NCBI GenBank assembly: GCA_031771865.1
Contig: JASISA010000023.1
Span: 186,001 to 250,000 of the forward strand
DNA length: 64,000 bases
Origin: Nothophaeocryptopus gaeumannii
Lineage: Eukaryota > Ascomycota > Dothideomycetes > Mycosphaerellales > Mycosphaerellaceae
Direction of reading: 5' to 3'
Numbering within the stretch: position 1 is the stretch's first letter; each line of letters opens with the position of its first letter. The notes under the pieces were generated by a model, which was not told where the DNA came from, ran no database searches, and saw only the letters and a list, made by a program, of their open reading frames with translations. Of the stretch, positions 11,026-21,891 are shown piece by piece. The translations under genes were made by a program, and so were the position numbers.

Positions 11026-11428
11026 TGTGGGCGACCCTGGCGGAAGGCGGAGGTGTCGAGAACTTGTTCGAGATCAGCAGTGTCCAACAAATGACTACAA
11101 ACAGGCTCGTCACTTACATTTCGCGATGAACAACAGAAAGCGAAACGTAAGTTGCGCGAATCAGTGTAGCGTGCTCACCTTAACAATGGGGATTGGGTGA
11201 GAGTAGCTGCACTTGCAGAACGTATTGTAGTGGGGTGTCGCGTTCAACAGTTGCGCGTCGAACTTCGAAGAAGTTCTTCGTTTGCAGCCGTTGCTCGGAG
11301 CTTTCACTAGCGCAAAGCTTAGCCAGCATGTGAAAGCTGGAAGTTGAAACCAGAGATCTGTTTGAGAGCCGGTCAGTTGAGCAAGATCTCACCTTTCTTC
11401 TTCGCGAGAGTGTTCTTCGATTTACCCT
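11026..11428. other. Intergenic
   Basis: Promoter side of the Hsp70-like gene (minus strand start 11025) and 3' side of the F-box-like gene. No gene or RNA seen. Confidence 0.4.
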
Positions 11429-12689
11429 TCAGTTTCTCTTCTTCTCCCTCTCCACCCACTGCGCCTCCTCGAGCATCCTCCAAAGCCCACCCATTCTCCC
11501 ATCTTCCCCCAAATACCCACTAGCCTGGCTCAGCACCGAGCTCGCCTCCCGACGCCGCGCTCTAGCGCTCACAGATTTAGCCTTTGTCAGGTTTTGGCAC
11601 ACTAGCATGCGTCTCCAGCTTTCCTCGATATTTGATGCACCGGAAGGAGGGTTGGTGGGTTGAGTACTTGCTGAGGAGTGGGGTGGGAGGTCAAGATAGA
11701 TGAAGTCCCGATCGTAGTCCGGGTGCTCATCCCGTAAGTAAAGGCAAATCGAGTCTGGAATTTCGCGGCGTATGTACCGGTGCTGGTCGGGCCACTCTTT
11801 TGGAGGAAGTAGCAAGAGCGGGTTGAAGGTCAACGGAGCGTCAGAGTCGCCAGATGATTTTGGGAAGGGCTTGAACCACAACTTCTGCTGCACTTTGACC
11901 GATCGATTAATGACGTGGTTGAAGGTTTTGTTGACTTGCTGGGCGCGCAGTGCGTTAGACATGTTCGTCTGCAGCAAGATATTCTCAAGCAGCTCGTACG
12001 TCTCGAAGACTCTCTGAACCGCCTCGCCTGGGTCCTTGCTGGCTTCTGACGGTGATACTGATTTCGGTAGTGTGCTGTCGTCTTCTCCTCTCGGGCTCTC
12101 GGTCTCGCTGTCTTCTCTCTTGTGCTCCACACCTTCCAGCCACATCACCTGCCGGCTCTTCGGATCGCCAGGGAACTTCTTGATCTCCCCGAGCGCCTTC
12201 GCAACCTGCTCGGAGTCCTGCAGATTGATTTTCAGCACTTTACGGTTCGCAAGTCCTTTCTCGCATTTCGGCATATGGTGCTCGACCAGATCTTGAATTG
12301 TGCAGCTGAAGAGACTGCAGCCTGGACAACGGTAGAGTAGATGGTCTTTCTCCGCAGCATGGATGTGTCTTTCAACGAAAGCAGGATCGGAATCTGTGAG
12401 GCTGCACACAGTGCAGTTGGTGCAATTCGTGAAACCTGGCTCGTCGTCCAGGATGGTGTCAATCGATGGTAGGGTGTTTGGTCGCGGTGCGGAAATGCCA
12501 GAGCCTTGAGATGGATCGCGAGGGTGAGGCTCGGTAGATTTGGTGAGATGTGCCGAATCCGCAGAGTTGTTGCTGTGATATGTCAGTTGAGGACGCTTGG
12601 CACAGCTCCACAACAGTCTGCAATGCTTACGCTACGAGGTCTCTTTGATAGATCTGGATATCCTTTGGTTGCATAGTATGAAGTGGCAT
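11429..12689 (-). CDS. F-box-like protein with N-terminal Cys/His-rich region (intact family member)
   Basis: Two exons, 12689-12631 and 12572-11429, with a 58-nt intron (12573-12630; donor GTAAGC, acceptor CACAG). They give 400 residues. The start at 12689 (MPLHTMQPKD) is the first ATG; a second in-frame ATG lies five codons on. A TATA-like stretch (TATTTAAAC on the minus strand) sits near 12735. Residues about 70-123 are rich in Cys and His (CTNCTVC...RCPGCSLFSC...HHMPKC) and may bind zinc. An F-box-like segment starts near 207 (RVFETYELLENIL...QQVNKTFNHVINRS), and the family C-terminal motif ESWRRMLVCQ follows. F-box proteins usually recruit substrates to SCF ubiquitin ligases; the target here is unknown. 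Related but broken copies lie at 25.0, 25.9, 45.6, 47.6 and 62.7 kb. Confidence 0.8.
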
Positions 12690-13128
12690 TTTGTCGTGGT
12701 ATGCTAGATGGTCGGGCGGCGGTAGATGGTGTTTAAATAAGTATGTCAGTGTCAAGTTGGTTGATGATTTGGCCGTTGCGGTTGTAACATTCGCGAGCAT
12801 GGTCAGTCTTATGGAAGCTGTGTGAATCTGTTGTTCATTTAGTGCAGCGACTCACAATAGGGACTCTTCAATAAGGACCCTGGATTCGCATGTGACAATT
12901 GGCCATCAGCATGTGCATTCATGTGAAACAATTGTAAGCTTCTGCAACACAATGTCATTAGACAATACGTATCTTGATCCGCTGATACACCATGCTCAGT
13001 CGAGCCGCCCGAGAACGCCGACTCGAGAACTCCGGTCCAGCCTGATAATGGAGTATGCAACGCCCCGTGGATATACAAATACCATCCCTGTGTACAATTC
13101 GTCTCTTATTTCCAACTTTCAGCGCCTT
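12690..13128. other. Intergenic
   Basis: Upstream of the F-box-like gene and downstream of the syntaxin gene. Apart from the TATA-like element near 12735 I see nothing specific. Confidence 0.4.
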
Positions 13129-13947
13129 CTATCCAAGTACGACAGCCAAAATCACCACAGCCAAGACGATAGCCAGGATGATCAACAGGCAGCATGCCTT
13201 CCCTCTCGCGCTCTTCTGGTGTCTTGATGCAGTCCTGAGCTGCTGATCCGCGTTTCTCGTATCGTCTCTTGTTGTCATCACATTTTCGCTGATGATGTCC
13301 AGCGTTTGCCCCTGGTCGTGCACCATCGTTGCGACATCTCGGAAGAGCTCGTTCAATTCGGATACCGAGGATTCGATGTTGCGTATTTCAGATTCTCGCT
13401 CAATGATAAGGGACTCTTGGAAATCAACTTCGCTCTGGTCCGCCAGTCTCAATTGTTCTTGTTGCTGCAATTGTTGTCCACCTTGCTGTGTGCCACCCGG
13501 AGAAATAGGCCCAGCCTCATCGAGTGCTGCCTTGGCTGCCGTTGCAGAAGCACGTTGCTTCCCCAGCGCCTGCTTTTGGAGAGATTGGAACTCTGTCAAA
13601 CTCGCTCGAAACTCCGTACCGAGCTTTCCTGCCGTGTATTTCTGCGAAGGGCCAAGATCATGCCACGCTTGCACCTTCTTCAAACCCTCTCCCACTTCTT
13701 TGAAGCCATCGCCTGTCTCCGAGAGCAGATCCTGCACGCGCTCACGAACGCGATCTGTTTCTCTCCGCGTGCCGAGGAGGGCGATCTGGTTTGAGAGGCG
13801 GGAGATGTTCGACGTGAGGGAGAAGAGCTTATCGCTGAGTTGGGTTGTGTATCGCTGGAACTCGGGATCATCGGCGTATTGCGGGTCGTCATTGCGCCGC
13901 CATGTGGTCGGCTGGGACTCGAGATTGGAGGAGTCGTTGAAAGACAT
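13129..13947 (-). CDS. pep12: Pep12-type syntaxin (endosomal/vacuolar t-SNARE)
   Basis: Single exon, 272 residues, from the ATG at 13947 (MSFNDSSNLE). An open extension upstream lacks a typical start and is ignored. The layout is that of a Qa-SNARE: an N-terminal three-helix region (about 25-110; SDKLFSLTSNISRLSNQI), a Gln-rich linker, the SNARE coiled coil (about 185-250; ERESEIRNIESSVSELNELF...VATMVHDQGQTLDIISENV) with the central Gln in HDQG, and a C-terminal membrane anchor (CCLLIILAIVLAVVILAVVLG) that ends the protein. It mediates fusion at late endosome and vacuole. The match to Pep12 rather than Vam3 rests on the NIESSV...NELFRDV pattern and is likely rather than certain. It is transcribed divergently from ndc1, with 362 bp between the starts. 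Confidence 0.88.
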   Translation of the reverse strand: MSFNDSSNLESQPTTWRRNDDPQYADDPEFQRYTTQLSDKLFSLTSNISRLSNQIALLGTRRETDRVRERVQDLLSETGDGFKEVGEGLKKVQAWHDLGPSQKYTAGKLGTEFRASLTEFQSLQKQALGKQRASATAAKAALDEAGPISPGGTQQGGQQLQQQEQLRLADQSEVDFQESLIIERESEIRNIESSVSELNELFRDVATMVHDQGQTLDIISENVMTTRDDTRNADQQLRTASRHQKSARGKACCLLIILAIVLAVVILAVVLG

Positions 13948-14309
13948 CTTGGCTGTATAGAAAAGGTCCGGATGCTGAAGTGGAAGGGTACAAACAGAGA
14001 TGCCTGCTGCTGTGATGAAGTCGCAAAGCGCGGACCAGACCAGCCACATGACGACCGTTCCTGCCAGACCCTGCTCTCTGCTTAGTCACTCCTGCATGGA
14101 TGTTTGGCTTCACGTCCGGAGCGCGTTGCACGAGCAACAATTTTGGGAAGCTGTGACTTGAAGCTGCGACTTCAACAACCTCGACATTGAAAACAACCCC
14201 GTAGACGTTACGTTCTCTGTCCCTCCTCCTCCAGCTTTCCCCGCCATGCGGACATAACGAATGACGGGAGTCCACGCGAATCGCGACGATACTTTGCACA
14301 CCTTTGAAG
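13948..14309. promoter_or_regulatory. Shared divergent promoter region, pep12 / ndc1
   Basis: The 362 bp between the two ATGs (13947 minus, 14310 plus) must hold both promoters. I could not assign specific factor sites. Confidence 0.5.
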
Positions 14310-16439
14310 ATGGCGTTGACCCAAACAGTGGCTTCGGCCTCGACTGCCAACATCTTCGCCGCACCTCGCACACATATGGGACCTGCACCAGCCAGACCGA
14401 CACCGCAAGAGCGCATCAAAGCATACAGAGACTTTCTCACGCCCGCCCTCCACCGCCGATTCGTCAAAGCCGCCGGGCTCGTCCTCGTCTTCTGCTTAGC
14501 CGAATCTTGGTTACTCTCGAACTCGAGACACTTCATCTGGTCATGGTTTCCAATCGGGCCGGCAGGGGCCAAAGCGCTCCTGCTTTTCATACCATGTCTT
14601 GCAGTCTTCATTGTCAGATTGGCCAACATCCACATTGGCGACAGAACAGCTGCAAGCCCAGCGGGCATGGCGTGGAAGCAGATCGCAGGAGCTAAGGGGA
14701 TCGCGGGAACATTACACACCATGGGCTGGTACATAATCAGCGCATTTTTCTTTGGAGAGGTGTACATTTGGTCGAGCAGTCAGAAGGATGAGCTGAACAT
14801 GGTCGACCCGGGCAGGACGTATGAGAGACCACGACTAAACGAAAATCCGATTGCGATGAGATGCACCTTCTTGACATTGGCCGTCATTCAGAGTGTGCTA
14901 CACTTGGTCAGAGACTACGACTTGGTGGAAGTTGCGCCGAAGGAGAGAGATGACGCCCCGAATTCGAAGTGGCTGACCGTTCTCTTTGGTCCTTCACCCA
15001 ATGTACTGGACAGACTGCCCAGACCCATTCCAGAGCTTGCAGAGCAATCCGGGACGATAATACACAAATCATTCAACGTTACCATCGGCACAGTATTCAT
15101 TGCCTCGCCCTGCGTCTACTACTTCGGGCTGCGAAAACCAGTCTGGAGCGCGACATACTTCTTCGCCAAGATCTTCTTTTACAACTTGCCTGCCTACGCA
15201 CCTCCGACTGGTGTGATGCACCTGTCTAAGCTTTTCCTTCAGATGGTCGTTGCATGTCTCATGCTAGTCTTCCTCTGGGAGGTCTCCAACACCGTCTTCG
15301 GCATCTTCGTCGCTCAGCCACCAATGAAGAAGGGCGAGCCTCTGACCAGCGAGATCAAGGATGGCAGAGGAGTTGTTCTGGCTCGGAGCAAAGATCCCAA
15401 CGGCAGTCTACTCACCGGCTTGAGGAGCAAGAAAGAAGTGCCAAGGAACTTTGCGTTCTGGGAGCTGTACTTCATCTGCACGAAATTCGACAGGCGGAGA
15501 AAGACGATTTACACCGAAGTGGAGCGGAAGGACGGCAGTACTTGGTCGCAAGTGTGCAAATTCTGTCTAGAGGAGGTGAAGAGCATCACTAAAGGCATCA
15601 AGGACGTAACGGAGCCCTTGGACTACAAGAAGAAGCAGGAAGAGGCGGAACAGTTGAAGAAGTACAAGGAGCACCAAATGGCGTTGGCAGAGGAAGACAC
15701 GGGTCTGAAGAGAATAGCAGATCAGGGCGTCATTAGTGATGGCGATGTCTACCAAAGACGGAAACCAAATCTCGCCAACACGATCGGTGGACTGGCACGG
15801 TCGGTTGGATCTCATCCTGGCGCCGAAAACCCCGTCCTACCTCACGCGCGCAAGGCCATTAGAGACGTTGCCAGCCGTCTGCCAGAGGATCAGAAGCGAC
15901 TCCTCGATCCTAGGTATGTCGAGGAGCGAGCTACTGGCTACTTTGCAGAGCTGCTCAAATCGCCTTTTGGCCGGCCTTTCCGCCAGATCTTCGCTAGGAG
16001 AGCCGTCGCAACCATCTTCGGCACACCCAACAGCAAAAAGGCGACCATCATCCACGCCGTGAAGTCACTGACCACGCTCGCCGTATCGTCCCTCAAGGAA
16101 GATGACTACGGCCAGGTTCAGAAAGACGTCGCAAACATCATTCGCACATTCACGGACGTCATCAAGACGATTGAGAAGTACATCAAGGAGATGAAGCCAC
16201 ACAAGACCGATGTCGAGTTCATGGAAGGTAGAGATCGGAAAGTCGCGGAAGTGGAGGAGCTGCTGTCGATCTTGAAGGAGAGCTTGGAGGCCATCTTGCT
16301 TGTCTTCGGCGAGTATGCTGATAATCTCGGCATCTCTAAGAAGGAGCTGCGAGAGGCGAGAGAAGCTAGTGCAAGGCCCGTTGTGGATCCTGCTGCTACA
16401 GGGTCAAATGGGGCGCCCGAGATGATGCAGGTGAGGTAG
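14310..16439 (+). CDS. ndc1: Nucleoporin Ndc1 (nuclear pore / spindle pole body membrane protein)
   Basis: Single-exon frame of 709 residues from the ATG at 14310 (MALTQTVAS). Ndc1 is a polytopic nuclear-envelope protein that anchors nuclear pore complexes and, in fungi, inserts the spindle pole body. The sequence shows the expected layout: a short N-terminal tail, six hydrophobic segments in the first 330 residues (AAGLVLVFCLAESWLL; ALLLFIPCLAVFIV; MGWYIISAFFFGEVYIW; LTLAVIQSVLHLV; VTIGTVFIASPCVYYFGL; VVACLMLVFLWEVSNTVFGIF), and a long cytoplasmic/nucleoplasmic C-terminal half. That half holds a Lys/Glu-rich coil (about 430-460) and a helical end (DDYGQVQKDVANIIRTF...). PTPQERIKAYRDFLTPALHRRF before the first segment is typical for ascomycete Ndc1. 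Divergent from pep12. Confidence 0.88.
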   Translation: MALTQTVASASTANIFAAPRTHMGPAPARPTPQERIKAYRDFLTPALHRRFVKAAGLVLVFCLAESWLLSNSRHFIWSWFPIGPAGAKALLLFIPCLAVFIVRLANIHIGDRTAASPAGMAWKQIAGAKGIAGTLHTMGWYIISAFFFGEVYIWSSSQKDELNMVDPGRTYERPRLNENPIAMRCTFLTLAVIQSVLHLVRDYDLVEVAPKERDDAPNSKWLTVLFGPSPNVLDRLPRPIPELAEQSGTIIHKSFNVTIGTVFIASPCVYYFGLRKPVWSATYFFAKIFFYNLPAYAPPTGVMHLSKLFLQMVVACLMLVFLWEVSNTVFGIFVAQPPMKKGEPLTSEIKDGRGVVLARSKDPNGSLLTGLRSKKEVPRNFAFWELYFICTKFDRRRKTIYTEVERKDGSTWSQVCKFCLEEVKSITKGIKDVTEPLDYKKKQEEAEQLKKYKEHQMALAEEDTGLKRIADQGVISDGDVYQRRKPNLANTIGGLARSVGSHPGAENPVLPHARKAIRDVASRLPEDQKRLLDPRYVEERATGYFAELLKSPFGRPFRQIFARRAVATIFGTPNSKKATIIHAVKSLTTLAVSSLKEDDYGQVQKDVANIIRTFTDVIKTIEKYIKEMKPHKTDVEFMEGRDRKVAEVEELLSILKESLEAILLVFGEYADNLGISKKELREAREASARPVVDPAATGSNGAPEMMQVR

Positions 16440-16617
16440 GATAGCGATGTATCAAACAGCCCTGAGATGAAGTACGTATGATACCAAACGAAAGCTTGAT
16501 CTTCAAGAGTGCATTCGCTCTTCTCATCAAAATACGGCCGACCAGATTGCCTTCGAACAACACCGCGCTTTCCACAAACTTTTGCCGCTAGCCAATTGCC
16601 ATTCAGCCTCAACGCTC

Positions 16618-17613
16618 TCAAGAGCTCCTTTCCCACATCTTGCGATTCTCCATATGATGCTGCGCCCTCTTGAGACCGTTCTCCGTCAGTCGATCAAGCT
16701 CTTCATCTCCCAGATTCTCAACGTCTTCCAACTTGGTCGCCAATTCCTTCAGCTCTTTGGTCTGAGCAGTCCGAGCGTTCCTAGCCATTTTCGCAGCTCG
16801 AGCCATTTTCGCAGCCTTGGTATTCACGGGACCTGGCTTTCGGCGCTTCGCTGCAGGCTCTTCATCGTCGGAAACGGTAAGATTGATCGTCTCTGTCTTT
16901 CGGCGGCGTGTTTGTGGCAGAGGTGCTAGCTTCTTGTTGACGGGAGGGGCGTCTACGACTTGCTCTTTCGGCTCATTGGTGCTTCGACTCTCTTGAGGTG
17001 CAGGCTCATCGGTGGTGGAAGGCATATCTGCAGCCTGTTCTTTCGGCTTATTGCCGTCGTCGCTCTCTTCCAGCCCCTTCTTCTCATAACATTTACGCTT
17101 GAAAATGTCGAGATCTCGAGGAGTCTTCTCCTTGCCATAGATGATCAAACATTCAAACTCGCCCATATTCGGGTCATTGAACTCGTCAATGATTGCTTTG
17201 CCTTGAATACCCATCTCATCATATGCATCTCCTTTCCATCTCAAGCCGTCTTGCGACATCCCGTCGATTGAGAGCAAGATGTAGCGCCATTCCATTGGCC
17301 AGGATCTCCTGTCTTTTCCGTGGCGGTCTTTGAACGTCTTGATGGGAAATCCCGCGGCGGAATTCCACCAAAACTCCAACTCATCGGCAGGCGTATCGTC
17401 GAATTCTTCTGGATCCAGGATGCCTGTCTTGCACTCTGTCTCGGCGCATTTGTCGAGCGGGATGGTGATCGATCGATTCTTTGGCAGGCTCTTGAAGTCT
17501 TCGTGGTAGTTGACGGCCAGCTTCAAGGATGGTCTATCGTTTACGAGCTTGAGGGTGTAGTGGACGCTTGACCGCTGCTGCTTCCATGTCCCGTAGATCG
17601 TTTCCCAGTCCAT
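16618..17613 (-). CDS. Hypothetical protein with basic C-terminal tail
   Basis: Single-exon frame of 331 residues starting MDWETIYGTWKQQRSS. I do not recognise a family. The first ~170 residues look folded, with conserved-looking aromatics (ELEFWWNSAAGFP, MEWRYILLSIDGM, FECLIIYGKEKTPRDLDIFKRKCYEKK). The rest is low complexity with two KPKEQ-type acidic/Pro repeats, a basic cluster RRRKTE, an acidic patch SDDEEPAAKRRKPG that resembles a SUMO-like or nuclear signal, and a Lys/Ala-rich helix at the end (KAAKMARAAKMARNARTAQ) that contains a short internal duplication. Probably nuclear; no function is proposed. The gene is convergent with ndc1 (178 bp between stops). Confidence 0.65.
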   Translation of the reverse strand: MDWETIYGTWKQQRSSVHYTLKLVNDRPSLKLAVNYHEDFKSLPKNRSITIPLDKCAETECKTGILDPEEFDDTPADELEFWWNSAAGFPIKTFKDRHGKDRRSWPMEWRYILLSIDGMSQDGLRWKGDAYDEMGIQGKAIIDEFNDPNMGEFECLIIYGKEKTPRDLDIFKRKCYEKKGLEESDDGNKPKEQAADMPSTTDEPAPQESRSTNEPKEQVVDAPPVNKKLAPLPQTRRRKTETINLTVSDDEEPAAKRRKPGPVNTKAAKMARAAKMARNARTAQTKELKELATKLEDVENLGDEELDRLTENGLKRAQHHMENRKMWERSS

Positions 17614-19070
17614 AGTGAGGAAGCCAGGGCTCCGATTACTGCGTGCGACGGCATCGTGAGCAGCGCTCTCCTACGTTGTCTTTGTTAGCCTGTCACCTAT
17701 CGTCAATGGGAATACCTGTTGAAACGCACGGTGCTGCTCGTGGTGGCGGAGAAAGGGCGAGGGCGGCGACGATGGATGTCGAAGTCTCGAAAATCGAATT
17801 TCTGAGTGCGCGTGTAATGCGTCTGGTGCAGGTGAAGTTCTGAACTTCACTTCCCAACGCTTCGTTTCGCTTCTGCGCTGGACCCCTGTCCGCGGCCCGC
17901 TTTCACATGCAAAGCAAACGGCAGAAGATTAGTGAACATATCCGATTGCAATTTACCCTCCTTCGGCCAATCAGGATGGTCGGTTGTCTCAGAATAATTC
18001 CTCCTGAACCTCTACCACCAAGTGGACATGATCTTCTTTCTCTGCGACCAAGTGGATAGATGGATGACGACCCACCACCTTCGGGTTATCTATCACCAAG
18101 TGCGTATGATTTCTCTGTCACCAAGCGGGTATGATTCGACAAGGCAACCATCTTTTTGCTTTTTCGAATTTCACTTCCTTTCTTTTTCGTACGTGGGAAT
18201 CCCTCGTGCTGAATTGTTTTGCCATGCCTCCAATCTTTTACTTAGGCGCAGACGCCTCGCACACCTCGACAGGTTCACTTTCTGCCTCCGCTCCTCTCCA
18301 CGCCAGGAACTCCTCTTTCGACCGGCATGCTTTCCTACCGCCTCCCAATCATTATCTTCACGATCGCAAACAGCGCTGCCAACCACAAGATTACCATGAC
18401 GAGGGAGTCTACAGCCTCGAGCCACCTAGTCCCCATCATCAATATAAACATTGGTCTCAGGTGAATGGTGAGCCAAGTCGTTCTCACGACCCAGCCCCAG
18501 TGGTCCAAGTCCAAGAGCATATGTTCTCGCAAGCGCATTCGATATTGACATGGTATGCCGCGGGGAGAAAATGATGATCGTACCGCCTAGACGACCTGGT
18601 CATATCGGTATCTTGTCGATCTCTCTACTAATGAAATGGTCGTAAAAGCCTACTGACGAAAGGTCAGGAGGCGCTGCAGATGAAGCTCACGAAAGCTGGT
18701 CAAGCTGATGACGGGAGGCCCTTGCAATATGCATGTGCGGAGTTAGACAGAGGTAAAACAGGATCCTAGGGGTGGAGGCTCGAGTGAGGCACTCAAGAAC
18801 TTCTCAGCGCGATCTCAATTGAGTGGCGTCCTATTGGAGCCGACATGTCAAACGGCATGGTCTTCTCGCGGTTTGGTGAGAGGGGCCTTCGAGCATTGAA
18901 AGGTAGTCTTTTAGCGGAGCCGCGAGTCGCAACGCGCAAGGTCGTACGACGTCGGACAGCCACTATCGGAACGAAAGCAGACTTAGGGTAGGCGACTGGC
19001 GCATGAGCTGTAGAGGGTTGTTCGTGGGCAAGAAATTTATGTGACGAGATACAAGCGTACGGTGGGTCTA
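17614..19070. other. Long intergenic region
   Basis: About 1.46 kb. It contains a four-copy short motif (18016-18136, listed separately). It also has one open frame at 18224-18574 (+) of 116 residues (MPPIFYLGADASHTS...), Pro/His/Ser-rich, with no recognised domain and no clear support as a gene. Nothing else is seen. Confidence 0.35.
18016..18136 (+). repeat. Four dispersed copies of a CACCAAGYGNGTATGAT-like motif
   Basis: Copies start at about 18016 (CACCAAGTGGACATGAT), 18046 (GACCAAGTGGATAGAT), 18094 (CACCAAGTGCGTATGAT) and 18119 (CACCAAGCGGGTATGAT). Spacings are about 30, 48 and 25 bp. The copies are too well conserved relative to their surroundings to be chance. They may be decayed tandem repeat units or clustered binding sites. 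Confidence 0.5.
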
Positions 19071-20832
19071 TCACTGCTCTTGCTGAGCTTTGTCTCTTTT
19101 GCGATCTTTGAACGCAATCACGCTTTCTTTTACGCCCCATCCATCTTTGAGCAATTCACCAATATCTTCCAGCTCCAGACCGGCTGTCTCAGGATAGTAC
19201 AGCCAGATCGCGAACCAGCCGCAGAAGCAAACAATCGCATAAAGCGCGAAGGTCGAGCTTGGTCCTAAGAAGGTCATCATTGGCAGGAATGTCATTCCGA
19301 TCACAAAGTTGCTGCTCCAATTCGTCCCTGTGGCCAGGCCAGATCCCAGTGATCGCACTCGTAGGGGAAAGAGTTCTGACTGCTGCCACGGCACGCATCC
19401 AAGGCCGACAGCGTAAGCGGCGACGTACTTGATCATGCTGATCAGAAGGATGATAGACCAGACGCTGCCTGACTTCATGGTGTCGATGGTGGAGACTCCA
19501 GACTCCCTGGAGTGGATGAAGGTGAATGCAACCGCGCAAAGCAGGAGTCCAGTGAACATGAACGGGATCGAGCGTAGAAGGATCAGACGTCGACCAATGG
19601 TATCGATGTAAGCAAATGCCACGCAAGTGAAGACGAAATTTGTCAACGCGATCGAGAGCGATGTTGCGATGGGAGAGGTATAGCCAATCAAAGCGAATAT
19701 TGTGGCCGAGAAGTACATCAACGAGTTCTACATCAGTGTCAGCGTGTAATGGCGTGCTCCAAAAATCAGGACTACTTACGAAGCCGCACAGCTGCTGCAG
19801 GCCCTGTAGCATGCATGCGATGATCAAGGCCCGTCTGTTCCCGGGGACGCCAACGAGCTCCTTCAGCGCAGACCGAAAACCATTGCCATCATCACTGATG
19901 CCCTCGCCGAGTCTTACTTTGTCCTCTGCTTGGATCTCCGACTGAATACCAGCAAGCACGCTGCGTACGACTTGATCACGATCGTCTTCCGAGAGCACAG
20001 CATAGACACCTATGAGTACGGTTCGAGCTCTATCGTCTTTCCCAGTCTGCAAGAGCCACCTCGGAGTCTCAGGCATCTTGGCAAGCAGAAGGAGTTGTAG
20101 AAAAGCCGGTACAGCTCCAACGCCTACCATCCACCTCCAGCCATGTCGCTGTGAGGCGAATGCCCAGCCTATGAGGTAAGCAATAACTTGGCCACCTGTG
20201 ATGAAGAGGGATTGCACAGTCACAAGTCTGCCTCTCAGCTCTGCCGGCGCAAGCTCCGTGATGTACAGTGGGACGGCTCCAGATGCCACACCAACCGCTG
20301 CTCCAACAAGTGCACGACCCAGCACCATCACCCAGACATAGCTTGCGATGGCTTGCACAACAGCACCGGTGGCAAAGAGGAGAGCCGGAAAGAAAATCAC
20401 AGACTTTCTTCCATAGCGGTCTGCTAGAGGCCCAGTCGTGGGTGCGAAGATGAGTGCCAGGAGCGAGGTGATTGCCGTGATGATACTCTTGTCCGTGGTC
20501 GTCAGCTCGCGTTCGGAGAGGTCGGAACCGATTGAGACCAGCATGGAGGAGATGACTCCAGTGTCAAATCCGAAAAGTAGACCAGAGATACCAGCGGATA
20601 GTGTCAAGAACTGTATTACTGGCCCAGCTCTCCATATCGATATCTGGACTGAGGGTCCCGTCTCTGCTTCGTCTTGAAGGTCGGACTGATCCGCTATCAG
20701 GGGCTGATTGGCATCGACCTCGGCATCTTCCCCTCGCATCTCGTCGAGCTCGATGTTCTCGTCCAGCATTTGTGCTGGAGAGGGAGTCCGGGATAGTGTG
20801 TGAACGTGAAAGGACGGAGGTCGACTGGACAT
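19071..20832 (-). CDS. MFS sugar transporter, inositol (Itr) type
   Basis: Two exons, 20832-19780 and 19727-19071, with a 52-nt intron (19728-19779; donor GTAAGT, acceptor GTAG). They give 569 residues and join GLQQLCGF to NSLMYFSATIF in phase. It has twelve membrane segments of the sugar-porter family. Visible signatures: GFDTGVISS after the first segment, DRYGRKS between segments 2 and 3, the segment 4-6 block GRALVGAAVGVASGAVPLYITELAPAELRG, PETPR after segment 6, DTIGRRL in the second half, and the closing PETAGLELEDIGELL. The long acidic cytoplasmic N-terminus (about 70 residues) and the sequence around segments 1-4 resemble fungal myo-inositol/H+ symporters more than hexose transporters. 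The substrate is inferred, not proven. The protein ends in a charged DRKRDKAQQEQ tail. Confidence 0.85.
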
Positions 20833-21180
20833 GTTTCATGGAAAGTCCTAGCGTTCCGGCCTCCGTATGCCCAGATGCCAAGAAATCGTTCGGTCCATCA
20901 TGGAAATGACAATAAGACTATCCCAAGGGCCTACCTGGGATCGAGGCATCTCATCAGCTCCTGGGCAAGTTCTGAGAGACCTTCACATGCAAAATCGTCA
21001 GACAAGTGACTGAATTGCGAAGGTGGAGTCGCGACTGCTGTGCAACGTGAAGTCGATCTCGTGGCAAAGGCAAGTGCAGCCGAGCAAATCATCCGAGCTG
21101 CCATTGGACCGCCTTGAGTGAACCTCCATCGACCTCAACCTCGAACACCCTCGTCGCCGGCAGACAAGCACATAACCACA
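20833..21180. promoter_or_regulatory. Divergent promoter region, transporter / complex I subunit
   Basis: 348 bp lie between the transporter start (20832, minus) and the complex I subunit start (21181, plus). It contains both promoters; no specific sites assigned. Confidence 0.45.
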
Positions 21181-21891
21181 ATGGCGACAGCAGGTGCAAA
21201 GGGCGCCCTCAGTAAGGCTGCGAAGGCCACCCAGCTTGGTGTACGATCATCCGCGCAGCGACGAGGAAGCGGCGTACTGATGGCGGCAACAGAAATACAC
21301 AGTCCAACCCACAGGCTTCTGGGGCCGAGTACACAAGTTCTTCGCCCTCGACCCAGGCCGTTCAAGTGGTGTTCCTCTCAATCCACAATTTCGAAACCCT
21401 CCACCCGGCGCGAACGACCCACGAGACTACGAAGACCCCGTGACGATCCCAGCCGGCGACCTCGCAGAGAACCCCTACTGGAAGCGTGATGTGCGAAGGT
21501 CATATCCCAAGCTGTCCACCGTGACACAGACAGACGTCGTGGGCCTTTTGACTGTGGGGTCTGCTGCGGCGCCAAATGAGGAGGTGCTGAAGATTGGAGA
21601 TGCGGGCAAGACGCAGTTGGTGGAGGTTAAGGAGGAGGGCGAGAAGGGATTGGCCACATACTTCCAGAAGAACACGCAGGTGTTCAAGAACGTGCTTGGA
21701 CCGGATGGGTTGCCACCGCTTCCTTCATCGAGACATCCCACAGGCAAGCGATATGAGTTGATGGAGGACAAGGATCAGCCATACGGACCAGAGTACGTAT
21801 ATACAGAGGCAGGATCTCCTCGAAGCTGCGAATACGGAGACTTCGGATGTGCTAACAAGACAACAGCTACCCATGCCGGGCGTTCCAATAG
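21181..21891 (+). CDS. Mitochondrial complex I (NADH:ubiquinone oxidoreductase) ~21 kDa accessory subunit
   Basis: Three exons in my preferred model: 21181-21240, 21293-21792, 21867-21891. They give 194 residues, about 21 kDa, ending DYPCRAFQ. Intron 1 (21241-21292) has donor GTACGA and branch CTGAT. Intron 2 (21793-21866) has donor GTACGT, branch CTAAC and acceptor ACAG. Diagnostic stretches for the fungal 21-kDa subunit family are KYTVQPTGFWGRVHKFFALDP, ENPYWKRDVRRSYPKLS, TQTDVVGLLTVGSA, and VLGPDGLPPLP near the end. It sits in the inner-membrane respiratory complex as an accessory subunit. An alternative donor 4 nt downstream (GTATAT at 21797) gives a different C-terminus running to 21983 (226 residues). 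The shorter form agrees better with the family size. Confidence 0.85.
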
